Shown here piece by piece: positions 41,048-48,675 of a stretch of 64,000 bases of DNA. A program made the translations under genes and the position numbers. A model generated the notes under the pieces. The model was not told where the DNA came from and did not search any database. It saw only the letters and a program-made list of their open reading frames with translations. Every line of letters begins with the position of its first letter. The first letter of the stretch is position 1. The stretch lies in contig NZ_OCVX01000005.1 of assembly GCF_900232995.1 (NCBI RefSeq), positions 62,001 through 126,000 of the forward strand. Direction: 5' to 3'. The DNA is from Mycobacterium simulans (GTDB lineage Bacteria; Actinomycetota; Actinomycetes; Mycobacteriales; Mycobacteriaceae).

Positions 41048-41811
41048 CCGCCGGTTGTACTGCGCAACTGCTGCATGGCCGATCCCTCGGCACCGCGGCG
41101 TGCCACCGGCTCGCCAGATTGTTGCGCGGAGGCTTGTGCAGATCCTGCTTCAGAGGCCTGCTGGGCGGCAGCGGCCTGTCGCAGCTGCTCCACCATCGGC
41201 TCGGGCAACTGCACGGGCAGCGGCGTCCGAACCGGCAGCGGCGTATCCCCGCGGCGAACCACGGTGTCCGCCAACGCCTCTCGCGCCTCGGTGGTCAGCG
41301 CATCGATGGTCTCGTGCGGGCCGTTGACGACGCACCGGATCATCCAGCGGTAGCCGTCGACGCCGATGAAGCGCACCACGCCGGAAGCGGTGCCGATCAC
41401 TTCCCGGCCCCACGGGCCGTCCTTGATCGAGACCTGGGCCGAGTCCTTGCGCAACGAGTCGGCGAGTTCGCTGGCCACCTCGCGCCACAGGCCGGTGGTC
41501 TTGGGCGCCGCGTAGGCCGCGATCGTGAACCGACCGTTTGGCGTGACCACCCACACCGCGCTGGGCACCCCGGTCTCGGTCAGCTCAACCTGGACCTGGC
41601 CCGCCGCCGGCATGGGAATCAGCACCGAACCCAGATCGAGTCGTGCGAGTTCGGCGTCCTTGGGGTCGTCGAAGTCCTCGATGTCGAACGGGCCCTGAAG
41701 TTCCTCGTCGGCGCCGTCTGCGGCGGCTTGGGCCTCGACCTCGGCTTCTACTGACTCGCCGGGACCGTTGTCGTTGTCGTCTTTGCGCGTGCGTCTACCG
41801 AATGCCGCCAT
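41044..41811 (-). CDS. DUF3710 family protein (Rv2696c-like)
   Basis: A 255-residue actinobacterial DUF3710 protein. An acidic/Ala-rich N-terminus (~1-50) precedes the conserved core: GPFDIEDFDDPKDAELARLDLGSVLIPMPAAGQVQVEL, VWVVTPNGRFTIAAYAAPKTTGLWREVASELADSLR, and GVDGYRWMIRCVVNGP. No catalytic residue pattern known. Its ribosome-binding site (GAGGAGGAG, within 41821-41829) is part of a MIRU-like unit that links it with dut, 47 bases upstream; it is likely cotranscribed with dut. Confidence 0.85.
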   Translation of the reverse strand: MAAFGRRTRKDDNDNGPGESVEAEVEAQAAADGADEELQGPFDIEDFDDPKDAELARLDLGSVLIPMPAAGQVQVELTETGVPSAVWVVTPNGRFTIAAYAAPKTTGLWREVASELADSLRKDSAQVSIKDGPWGREVIGTASGVVRFIGVDGYRWMIRCVVNGPHETIDALTTEAREALADTVVRRGDTPLPVRTPLPVQLPEPMVEQLRQAAAAQQASEAGSAQASAQQSGEPVARRGAEGSAMQQLRSTTGG

Positions 41812-41853
41812 GAGCGCCGCTCCTCCTCATCGCTTCGCTCTGCATCGTCGCCC
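41812..41853 (-). repeat. Single MIRU-like unit between dut and the DUF3710 gene
   Basis: On the minus strand CGACGATGCAGAGCGAAGCG continues into ATGAGGAGGAGCGGCGCTC directly before the DUF3710 ATG at 41811. It is nearly identical to the units at 34122-34240 and resembles that at 18791. It occupies almost the whole gap between two genes of one operon and provides the ribosome-binding site. Confidence 0.8.
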
Positions 41854-41858
41854 GGTCG

Positions 41859-42323
41859 TCACAAACTCGCATGTCCGCCGGAGGAACCGTGACCACCGTC
41901 GCCACGGGATGTCTGCGCCAGTCCGGCCTCGTCGAACGACGAGACTTCAACCAGCTCAACCAACTCGACCCGCTGCACCAACAATTGGGCGATACGGTCG
42001 CCGCGATGCACCACGATCGGCGTGGCAGAGTCGAGGTTGATCAGCGCGACCTTGATCTCGCCACGATAGCCCGCGTCGATGGTGCCCGGGCTGTTGACGA
42101 TCGAAAGTCCGACACGCGACGCCAACCCCGAGCGCGGATGAACCAGCCCAACCATGCCAAACGGGATGGCTACCGCAACACCCGTCCGCACCAGGGCGCG
42201 CTGCCCCGGTGCCAGCTCGATGTCTTCGGCGCTGTAGAGGTCTACGCCAGCGTCGCCGTCATGAGCGCGGCTGGGCAACGGAAGCCCGGGGTCGAGCCGG
42301 ACAATGGCCAGAGTGGTCGACAC
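41859..42323 (-). CDS. dut: Deoxyuridine 5'-triphosphate nucleotidohydrolase (dUTPase)
   Basis: A 154-residue trimeric dUTPase that hydrolyses dUTP to dUMP, keeping uracil out of DNA. The five motifs are visible: DAGVDLYSAEDIEL (I), HPRSGLASR (II), IVNSPGTIDAGYRGEIKVALIN (III), RGDRIAQLLVQRV (IV) and the C-terminal RGDGGHGSSG arm (V). The protein starts with GTG 42323 (VSTTLAIVRLD), 154 codons as in M. tuberculosis; the longer open frame upstream is a shadow. Divergent from the DUF3093 gene 26 bases away. Confidence 0.96.
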   Translation of the reverse strand: MSTTLAIVRLDPGLPLPSRAHDGDAGVDLYSAEDIELAPGQRALVRTGVAVAIPFGMVGLVHPRSGLASRVGLSIVNSPGTIDAGYRGEIKVALINLDSATPIVVHRGDRIAQLLVQRVELVELVEVSSFDEAGLAQTSRGDGGHGSSGGHASL

Positions 42324-42348
42324 GGGGCCACAGATTACCCTTGACCGG

Positions 42349-42825
42349 GTGTCCGGTACCCGCGTCGCGCCGCACAGTGTGCGATATCGCGAGCGACTGT
42401 GGGTGCCTTGGTGGTGGTGGCCACTGGGCTTCGCGTTGGCGGCACTCATCGCGGTCGAAGTCAACCAGGGAGTGCCCGCCCTACCCAACTGGGTACCGTT
42501 CGCCACGTTGTTCAGCGTCGCGGCCGGGACGCTGTTATGGCTGGGCAGGATCGAAATCCGGGTCACCGACGGCCCCAGCGGTGTCCAGATCTGGGCTGCG
42601 GATGCGCATCTTCCCATCGCGGTCATCGCTCGCTCCGCCAAAATCGCCCGGACCGCCAAGTCCGCAGCGCTGGGCCGCCAGCTCGACCCGGCCGCCTTCG
42701 TCCTGCATCGAGCGTGGGTCGGGCCGATGATTCTGCTGGTCCTCGACGACCCCGACGACCCGACGCCGTACTGGCTGGTGAGCTGCCGTCACCCGGAGCG
42801 GGTGCTGTCGGCATTGCGCAGCTGA
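42349..42825 (+). CDS. DUF3093 membrane protein (Rv2698-like)
   Basis: A 158-residue protein of the DUF3093 family with two N-terminal helices (WVPWWWWPLGFALAALIAVEV and WVPFATLFSVAAGTLLWLG) and a C-terminal cytosolic domain (RIEIRVTDGPSGVQIWAADAHLPIAVIARSAKI...TPYWLVSCRHPERVLSAL). The start is GTG 42349; TACCCT at 42336-42341 is 7 bases upstream, so it is probably leaderless. Divergent from dut with only 25 bases between; the promoters overlap. Confidence 0.85.
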   Translation: MSGTRVAPHSVRYRERLWVPWWWWPLGFALAALIAVEVNQGVPALPNWVPFATLFSVAAGTLLWLGRIEIRVTDGPSGVQIWAADAHLPIAVIARSAKIARTAKSAALGRQLDPAAFVLHRAWVGPMILLVLDDPDDPTPYWLVSCRHPERVLSALRS

Positions 42826-42834
42826 GTGCGGCTA

Positions 42835-43137
42835 TCAGGCCGCGCAGTCGGTACAGATCATCACGCCGTTCTTCTCGCTGGCCAGCCGGCTGCGGTGTTG
42901 CACCAGGAAGCAGCTCGAGCAAGTGAACTCGTCAGCCTGCTTAGGAATGACGCGCACCGACAGCTCTTCGCCGGACAAGTCGGCCCCAGGCAGTTCAAAC
43001 GATTCTGCGGATTCCGACTCGTCGACGTCGACCACCGACGACGCCGCCTCGTTCCGTCGTGCTTTGAGCTCCTCCAGCGAGTCCTCTGAGACATCGTCAG
43101 TCTCGGTACGCCGCGGAGCGTCATAGTCGGTAGGCAT
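42835..43137 (-). CDS. DUF4193 zinc-binding protein (Rv2699c-like)
   Basis: A 100-residue acidic protein of the DUF4193 family. The N-terminal half is strongly acidic (DYDAPRRTETDDVSEDSLEELK) and the C-terminal half holds two CxxC pairs, FTCSSCF and MICTDCAA, which would form a single zinc ribbon. Highly conserved in actinobacteria; function unknown, with RNA-polymerase or ribosome association possible. Its promoter region contains a perfect CRP-type palindrome at 43240-43255, about 100 bases upstream of the start. Confidence 0.88.
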   Translation of the reverse strand: MPTDYDAPRRTETDDVSEDSLEELKARRNEAASSVVDVDESESAESFELPGADLSGEELSVRVIPKQADEFTCSSCFLVQHRSRLASEKNGVMICTDCAA

Positions 43138-43239
43138 TGTCTTGTCCCCTCACATGCCCTCGTAAGTTCAAGCAACGCTTTGTACCAGCGTCGAACGCAT
43201 CCACCAAACGATTCGTGCCCGTATCCCGCGCGATTCCGG

Positions 43240-43255
43240 TGTGATTTGCGTCACA
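43240..43255. promoter_or_regulatory. CRP-type cAMP receptor site
   Basis: TGTGATTTGCGTCACA fits the mycobacterial CRP (Rv3676-type) consensus TGTGA-N6-TCACA exactly, and one more base pair on each side is symmetric (GGTGTGA...TCACACC). It lies 102 bases before the DUF4193 start (minus strand) and 176 bases before cei (plus strand), so either or both could be cAMP-controlled. Confidence 0.75.
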
Positions 43256-43317
43256 CCACTGGATTGACCCTTGTGTTTGGCCCTAAACGGTGCGTTTGGC
43301 GTGCGACCCAGCCCAAT

Positions 43318-43424
43318 GGTCCGCCTCCTCAACGTGCCGTACCGGCACGCATCGTCGGCGCACTTAGCCTGACGGTCCGCCTCCTCAACGTGCCGTACCG
43401 GCACGCATCGTCGGCGCACTAGAG
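43318..43424 (+). repeat. Tandem 56-bp duplication with internal hairpin upstream of cei
   Basis: A 47-48 bp segment starting GGTCCGCCTCCTCAACGTGC occurs at 43318 and again at 43374, a 56-bp period, with the copies nearly identical. Each holds CGTGCCGTACCGGCACG, a perfect hairpin with 7-bp arms. The second copy ends in ACTAGAGT, whose TAGAGT (43420-43425) is the probable -10 of cei (start 43432). Thus the promoter lies at the edge of a duplication that may vary between strains. Confidence 0.75.
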
Positions 43425-43431
43425 TGCACCT

Positions 43432-44082
43432 GTGGTCGCACAAATCACCGAGGGTACCGCCTTTGACAAGCACGGTCGGCCATTTCGGCGCCGCAATCCC
43501 CGTCCCGCCATCGTTGTGGTGGTGTTCCTGGTGGTGGTGACGGGTGTGGTGTGGACAGTCGCACTGTCGCGACCGGTGGATGTTCGCGAAGCCGCAGTAT
43601 GCAACCCACCCCCGCAAACGGCGGGGTCGGGCCCGACCACGCTCGGTGAGCAAGTGTCACGCAGTGAAATGACCGACGTCGCACCGGCCCAACTCAGCGA
43701 TACCAGGGTGCGGGTCCTCAACGCCAGCGGCCGCGGCGGTCAGGCCGCCGACATCGCCGGCGCGCTGCAGGATCTCGGCTTCGCCCAGCCGACATCGGCC
43801 AATGACCCGATCTATGCCGGCACCAGGCTGACCTGCCAGGGCCAAATCCGCTTCGGCACTGCGGGGCAAGCCACCGCGGCCGCGGTATGGCTGGTTGCGC
43901 CGTGCACCGAGCTCTTCCACGACAGCCGCGCCGACGACTCCGTCGACCTCGCGCTCGGCACCGAATTCACCTCCCTGGCGCATAGCGACAACATCGACGC
44001 CGTGCTCGCCACGCTGCGCCCCGGTGCCACCGAGCCAGCAGATCACGCGCTCCTGGCAAAGATCCACGCCAACAGCTGCTGA
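43432..44082 (+). CDS. cei: Cell envelope integrity protein Cei (LytR C-terminal domain)
   Basis: A 216-residue protein with one N-terminal membrane helix (AIVVVVFLVVVTGVVWTVAL, ~25-44) and a periplasmic LytR_C domain (VRVLNASGRGGQAADIAGALQDLGFAQPTSAND, ~90-125; IRFGTAGQATAAAVWLVAPCTELF). Cys residues at CNPP, LTCQG and APCTE may pair. In M. tuberculosis the homologue Rv2700 is reported as essential for envelope integrity and virulence. Start GTG 43432 with TAGAGT 6 bases upstream (leaderless). It ends 4 bases before the convergent suhB. Confidence 0.9.
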   Translation: MVAQITEGTAFDKHGRPFRRRNPRPAIVVVVFLVVVTGVVWTVALSRPVDVREAAVCNPPPQTAGSGPTTLGEQVSRSEMTDVAPAQLSDTRVRVLNASGRGGQAADIAGALQDLGFAQPTSANDPIYAGTRLTCQGQIRFGTAGQATAAAVWLVAPCTELFHDSRADDSVDLALGTEFTSLAHSDNIDAVLATLRPGATEPADHALLAKIHANSC

Positions 44083-44086
44083 CGGC

Positions 44087-44947
44087 TCAGTCCGGGATGG
44101 GTTCCAGGCCGTCAAAGCGCGCTAGGGCCGCCAACAACTCATCGGCGATACCCGGCGCAGCCGCGACCACCACTGGCGCGCCGGTCACATTCTGCGCGGG
44201 CAACACAACCCGGGCTCCCGCCTCGGCCGCTATCAACGCACCTGCCGCGCAATCCCATACCTGCAGCCCGTGTTCGTAGTAGGCATCCAGCTGGCCGGAC
44301 GCGACCATGCACAAGTCCAACGCCGCTGAACCGATGCGACGCACATCGCGCACCACCGGCAGCATCCGGGCCAACAGCGCAGCCTGCGTAGTGCGGCGCT
44401 GCGGGGAGTACCCAAAGCCGGTGCCCAGCAACGCCAACGACAGATCGTCGACGCCGTTGCAGCGCAACGCGTGTGTGCCCTGCTCGTCGGTGACGTGTGC
44501 TCCCAGGCCGCTCGCCGCCGAATACACTTTGCCGGCGACGACGTCGGCGACCGCGCCGGCCATTGACACGCCACCAACCTGAGCCCCAATCGACACCGAA
44601 TACGCCGGGATGCCGTAGACGAAATTCACCGTGCCGTCGATGGGGTCAAGCACCCAGGTGACCGCTTCGGCAGAGCTGGCCCCCAAATCGGCGGGCCCGC
44701 CACCCTCCTCCCCCAAGATCGGATCACCGGGCCGAAGCTGAGCCAACCGATCACGCAGCAGCCGTTCGGTCTCGGTGTCTACCACCGTCACCGGATCGGT
44801 AGGGGTGGTCTTGGTTCGCATCCAGCCAGTGTCGGTATCCGCGCCGAGCACCTCGGCGCGTCGAGACCGCACGAACGCAGCTGCCTCCGCCGCAAGGGTT
44901 TCCGCCACCGAGCGCAACGCCGCGGGGTCATTGTGGGGTGGTGTCAC
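44087..44947 (-). CDS. suhB: Inositol-1-monophosphatase SuhB
   Basis: A 286-residue inositol monophosphatase family enzyme. The metal-site motifs are GEEGG (~77-81), WVLDPIDGTVNFVYGIP (~94-110) and WDCAAGALIAAEAGARV (~220-236). It dephosphorylates inositol-1-phosphate in the inositol/PIM pathway, and SuhB proteins also bind RNA and the transcription machinery in some bacteria. Start is GTG 44947, which is the first start codon after the divergent ppgK control region. It is convergent with cei. Confidence 0.92.
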   Translation of the reverse strand: MTPPHNDPAALRSVAETLAAEAAAFVRSRRAEVLGADTDTGWMRTKTTPTDPVTVVDTETERLLRDRLAQLRPGDPILGEEGGGPADLGASSAEAVTWVLDPIDGTVNFVYGIPAYSVSIGAQVGGVSMAGAVADVVAGKVYSAASGLGAHVTDEQGTHALRCNGVDDLSLALLGTGFGYSPQRRTTQAALLARMLPVVRDVRRIGSAALDLCMVASGQLDAYYEHGLQVWDCAAGALIAAEAGARVVLPAQNVTGAPVVVAAAPGIADELLAALARFDGLEPIPD

Positions 44948-45008
44948 AGGCCTATCGCATCACACGGCTTAAGGTGAGCGGACACCACAATCTCGCCGAG
45001 GAGCTTCG

Positions 45009-45791
45009 ATGACCAGCACCGAGCCCGGGAACGGCACGCCGCAGCGCCGAGGGTTCGGCATTGACGTCGGCGGCAGTGGCATCAAGGGCGGCATCGTCGA
45101 CCTGGACACCGGAGAGTTGATCGGTGACCGGCTCAAGCTGCTGACCCCCCAGCCGGCCACCCCGTCGGCGGTCGCCAAGACCATCGCCGAGGTCGTGCAT
45201 GGGTTCGGATGGACGGGACCACTCGGGGTGACCTATCCCGGCGTCGTTACCCACGGCATCGTCCAGACAGCGGCCAACGTAGACAAGTCCTGGATCGGGA
45301 CCAACGCGCGCGACGTCATCAGCGCCGAGTTGGACGACCAGCAGGTGACGATTCTCAATGACGCCGATGCGGCCGGGCTGGCCGAAGAACGCTACGGCGC
45401 CGGCAGGGACAACACTGGCTTGGTCGTGCTGCTCACGTTCGGAACCGGGATCGGATCGGCGTTGATCCACAACGGGACGTTGATACCTAACACCGAGTTG
45501 GGTCATCTCGAGGTCGGCGGCAAGGAGGCCGAGCAACGCGCAGCGTCATCGGTCAAAGACCGCTACGACTGGAGCTATCAGAAGTGGGCCAAACAGGTGA
45601 CACGCGTACTCCGCGCCATTGAAAACGCCATTTGGCCGGACCTGTTCATTGCCGGCGGCGGCATCAGCCGCAAGGCCGACAAATGGGTTCCGCTGCTGGA
45701 AAACCGCACCCCGGTGGTTCCCGCCGCATTGCAAAACACGGCCGGGATAGTCGGCGCGGCCATGGCTTCCGCGGCAGACGTGACGCACTGA
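45009..45791 (+). CDS. ppgK: Polyphosphate/ATP glucokinase PpgK
   Basis: A 260-residue ROK-type glucokinase that uses polyphosphate as well as ATP to phosphorylate glucose. The phosphate loop is GFGIDVGGSGIKGGIVDLDTG, the glucose site is around ILNDADAAGLAEERYG, the second nucleotide loop is LLTFGTGIGSALIHNG, and NTELGHLEVGGKEAEQ follows. Family length. Ribosome-binding site GAGGAG lies at 44997-45003 before ATG 45009. suhB is divergent, 61 bases away. sigA follows after 177 bases. Confidence 0.93.
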   Translation: MTSTEPGNGTPQRRGFGIDVGGSGIKGGIVDLDTGELIGDRLKLLTPQPATPSAVAKTIAEVVHGFGWTGPLGVTYPGVVTHGIVQTAANVDKSWIGTNARDVISAELDDQQVTILNDADAAGLAEERYGAGRDNTGLVVLLTFGTGIGSALIHNGTLIPNTELGHLEVGGKEAEQRAASSVKDRYDWSYQKWAKQVTRVLRAIENAIWPDLFIAGGGISRKADKWVPLLENRTPVVPAALQNTAGIVGAAMASAADVTH

Positions 45792-45968
45792 ATTTTGCCC
45801 GCTCGGCCGGTATAAGTGCCCAGTGAAGTTACAATGGTCGTCGGCGGCCGCCCAACCGATAGCGCGCGAGTATTCACGCTGATATCAACGCCGACATTCG
45901 ACATAGCAGACACTTTCGGTCAAGCATGCCCAAACCCACCGGAAGTGAGTCCAACCGAAGGGGTGTAT

Positions 45969-47519
45969 GTGGCAGCGACCAAGGCAAGCCCGGCGACCGA
46001 CGAAGCGGTGAAACGCACCGCCACCAAGTCTCCGGCCAAGGCCCCCGCGAAGCGGACGCCAGCGAAGGCCGCCAATGGCTCTGCCCCGACAAAGCGGGCG
46101 ACCAAGACAGCCCGGGCCGGTAAGTCCACTTCTGAAGACACCGCGACCGCCGACGCCCCGAAGAAGACCCGCAGTTCGGCCAAGGCCGCGGCAAAGGCAC
46201 CCTCGGCCCGCGCGACAAAAGCAGCGGCGCCCAAGGATTCCGCGGAAGAGACCGCGACGGATGCCGACGCCGCCCTGGACGTCGCCGAGGACCTCGAGAT
46301 CGAACCAGACATCGATGTCGAGCCCGGTGACGAGCTCGACATCGATGCCGCCGACCTCAGTCTCGATGACCTCGAGGACGTAGCGCCCGACGCCGAGGAC
46401 GCCGACCTCGACGCGGGTGAGGCCGACGACGGCGACGACGTCGAGACCGCCTCGGCTGGCGGGGCCGGCGAGGCTGCCGCCGAGGAGGAAGAGGAAATCG
46501 CCGAGCCTTCCGAAAAGGACAAGGCCTCCGGGGATTTCGTTTGGGACGAAGACGAGTCCGAAGCGTTGCGTCAGGCGCGCAAGGACGCCGAGCTGACTGC
46601 GTCCGCCGACTCGGTTCGCGCCTACCTGAAGCAGATCGGCAAGGTGGCGCTGCTCAACGCCGAGGAAGAGGTTGAGCTGGCCAAGCGGATCGAGGCCGGT
46701 CTCTATGCGACCCAGTTGATGAGCGAGTTGAGCGATCGCGGCGAGAAGCTGCCCGCCGCCCAGCGCCGCGACATGATGTGGATTTGTCGCGACGGCGATC
46801 GCGCCAAGAACCATCTGCTGGAGGCCAATCTGCGGCTGGTGGTTTCGCTGGCCAAGCGCTACACCGGCCGCGGCATGGCGTTCCTCGACCTGATCCAGGA
46901 AGGGAACCTGGGCCTGATCCGCGCGGTCGAGAAATTCGACTACACCAAGGGCTACAAGTTCTCCACCTACGCCACGTGGTGGATTCGCCAGGCCATCACG
47001 CGGGCCATGGCCGATCAGGCCCGCACTATCCGCATTCCGGTGCACATGGTCGAGGTGATCAACAAGCTGGGCCGCATTCAACGCGAGTTGCTGCAGGATC
47101 TGGGCCGCGAGCCCACGCCTGAGGAGCTGGCCAAGGAAATGGACATCACGCCGGAGAAGGTGCTGGAGATCCAGCAGTACGCCCGCGAGCCGATCTCGCT
47201 GGACCAGACCATCGGCGACGAGGGCGACAGCCAGCTCGGTGACTTCATCGAAGACAGCGAAGCGGTGGTCGCCGTGGACGCGGTGTCATTCACGTTGCTG
47301 CAGGACCAGCTGCAGTCCGTGCTGGACACGCTGTCCGAGCGGGAGGCCGGCGTAGTACGGCTGCGGTTCGGTCTCACCGACGGCCAACCTCGTACCCTCG
47401 ACGAGATCGGCCAGGTCTACGGCGTTACCCGCGAGCGCATCCGTCAGATCGAGTCCAAGACGATGTCGAAGTTGCGCCACCCCAGCCGTTCCCAGGTATT
47501 GCGCGACTACCTGGACTGA
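45969..47519 (+). CDS. sigA: Principal sigma factor SigA
   Basis: A 516-residue housekeeping sigma-70. The N-terminal ~210 residues are low-complexity: a Lys/Ala-rich part (KRTATKSPAKAPAKRTPAKA) then an acidic part with repeated DLDI/DADL motifs. Region 1.2-2 begins SADSVRAYLKQIGKVALLNAEEEVELAKRI; region 2.4 is YKFSTYATWWIRQAITRAM; region 4 is REAGVVRLRFGLTDGQPRTLDEIGQVYGVTRERIRQIESKTMSKL. The start is GTG 45969 with GAAGGGG ahead of it; an upstream open frame from 45816 reads as leader. The N-terminal sequence differs clearly from M. tuberculosis SigA as I remember it, which helps exclude that species. Confidence 0.95.
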   Translation: MAATKASPATDEAVKRTATKSPAKAPAKRTPAKAANGSAPTKRATKTARAGKSTSEDTATADAPKKTRSSAKAAAKAPSARATKAAAPKDSAEETATDADAALDVAEDLEIEPDIDVEPGDELDIDAADLSLDDLEDVAPDAEDADLDAGEADDGDDVETASAGGAGEAAAEEEEEIAEPSEKDKASGDFVWDEDESEALRQARKDAELTASADSVRAYLKQIGKVALLNAEEEVELAKRIEAGLYATQLMSELSDRGEKLPAAQRRDMMWICRDGDRAKNHLLEANLRLVVSLAKRYTGRGMAFLDLIQEGNLGLIRAVEKFDYTKGYKFSTYATWWIRQAITRAMADQARTIRIPVHMVEVINKLGRIQRELLQDLGREPTPEELAKEMDITPEKVLEIQQYAREPISLDQTIGDEGDSQLGDFIEDSEAVVAVDAVSFTLLQDQLQSVLDTLSEREAGVVRLRFGLTDGQPRTLDEIGQVYGVTRERIRQIESKTMSKLRHPSRSQVLRDYLD

Positions 47520-47570
47520 GCTCACCGATCGGCTGGCGCGCCGCCGGCCGCGCTGGCCTAGTGTGACCGC

Positions 47571-47942
47571 ATGCCAGCCAGCCGTCACAACGTCTCGTCC
47601 GAATCCGACTTCGAATCGGCCGTCGGTTACTCGCGCGCGGTTCGTGTCGGCCCCCAGGTGGCGGTAGCCGGAACGACCGGCAGCGGCGACACCCTCGCCG
47701 CTCAGACTCGAGATGCTTTGCGCCGCATCGAGATTGCGCTTCAACAGGCGGGCGCCACACTTGCCGACGTGGTCCGGACCCGTATCTACGTGACCGACAT
47801 TTCACGCTGGCGTGAGGTCGGTGACCTGCACGCAGAGATCTTCGGCGACATCCGTCCGGTGGCCACCATGGTCGAGGTTTCGGCACTGATCGCTCCCGAA
47901 CTATTGGTGGAGATCGAAGCCGACGCCTACCTAGGGTCATAG
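47571..47942 (+). CDS. Rid/YjgF-YER057c-UK114 family protein (Rv2704-like)
   Basis: A 123-residue Rid-family protein: AVRVGPQVAVAGTTGSGDTLAAQTRDALRRIEIALQQAGATLADVVRTRIYVTDISRWREVGDLHAEIFGDIRPVATMVEVSALIAPELLVEIEADA. The Arg of the RTRIYVTD segment corresponds to the ligand-binding Arg of RidA enamine deaminases, so hydrolysis of reactive imines is possible. TAGTGT at 47559-47564 is 6 bases before the ATG (leaderless). Its last bases overlap the convergent DUF952 gene. Confidence 0.88.
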   Translation: MPASRHNVSSESDFESAVGYSRAVRVGPQVAVAGTTGSGDTLAAQTRDALRRIEIALQQAGATLADVVRTRIYVTDISRWREVGDLHAEIFGDIRPVATMVEVSALIAPELLVEIEADAYLGS

Positions 47943-48299
47943 GGAGCTTGGGTAGACCGGCGGGAAGGTGCCATCAGCCGCCGGTGGGTAGGCAACGACC
48001 CGGATCACAGCACGCACCGGCAGCGGGCCGTACAGATGTGGAAACAGCATCGAGTCTGGATCCGTTGGCACCCCCGGCTCCCAACGCACAGGTGAGTCAA
48101 GCGCCGTCGGATCGATGTCCAGCCGAACCAGGTCACCGCGGCCGCGGTAGAGCCGGTTGGCCGGCAGATGTACTTGCGCGGGCGTGGACAGGTGGATGAA
48201 CTCGTCCCCGGCCTCGGGCAGGATCCCGCCGCGACGGCGCGCACGCGACCAATCCTGGATCCCACACAAATGCACCAAGACGTCTGAAGTCGCGCACAT
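47937..48299 (-). CDS. DUF952 family protein (Rv2705c-like)
   Basis: A 120-residue protein of the DUF952 family, typically LVHLCGIQDWSRARRRGGILPEAGDEFIHLSTPAQVHLPANRLYRGRGDLVRLDID and a MLFPHLYGPLPVRAVI tail. Members are compact cytosolic proteins related to the glutathione S-transferase-like/2'-phosphotransferase fold; activity unknown. The start ATG 48299 places the family motif near the N-terminus; an in-frame GTG further upstream could add about 15 residues. Confidence 0.78.
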   Translation of the reverse strand: MCATSDVLVHLCGIQDWSRARRRGGILPEAGDEFIHLSTPAQVHLPANRLYRGRGDLVRLDIDPTALDSPVRWEPGVPTDPDSMLFPHLYGPLPVRAVIRVVAYPPAADGTFPPVYPSSL

Positions 48300-48426
48300 C
48301 GTAGCCAGGATGCCGGACTTTCCAGTCGAAGACGCGTGAGAAACGACACACCCGATAACGGTCGGGGAACAAGGCGAAAACCCTGAGCGTCTGACAGAGT
48401 TGAACACACGCCAGAACGGAGAAGCC

Positions 48427-48612
48427 ATGAACGCAACTCTGACCGGTCCCGAGCTGACCAGAGCAGACCGCTGCGACCGCTGCGGTGCGGCGGCGCGGGT
48501 GCGGGCAAAGCTGCCTTCCGGAGCCGAGCTTCTGTTCTGCCAGCATCACGCCAACAAGCACGAGGCGAAACTGATCGAGTTGGCCGCCGTCCTGGAGGTC
48601 AGCGGTCAGTAA
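48427..48612 (+). CDS. DUF7455 small zinc-binding protein
   Basis: A 61-residue protein: MNATLTGPELTRADRCDRCG, then AAARVRAKLPSGAELLFCQHHANKHEAKLIELAAVLEV. The Cys-Cys pair RCDRC and C-QHH (one Cys, two His) are placed for one zinc. Widely conserved in Actinobacteria, often near sigma factor genes. Start ATG 48427 with GGAGAA ahead of it; an in-frame ATG at 48400 would add nine residues that do not fit. The M. tuberculosis annotation, as I remember, has a gene (Rv2706c) on the opposite strand here, which is probably a misassignment. Confidence 0.82.
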   Translation: MNATLTGPELTRADRCDRCGAAARVRAKLPSGAELLFCQHHANKHEAKLIELAAVLEVSGQ

Positions 48613-48675
48613 TATGCCGAACTCGCCCGGCCGCAATCTCGGCGGCGCGCGCAATCTTCGGTAATGCTGGACGGG

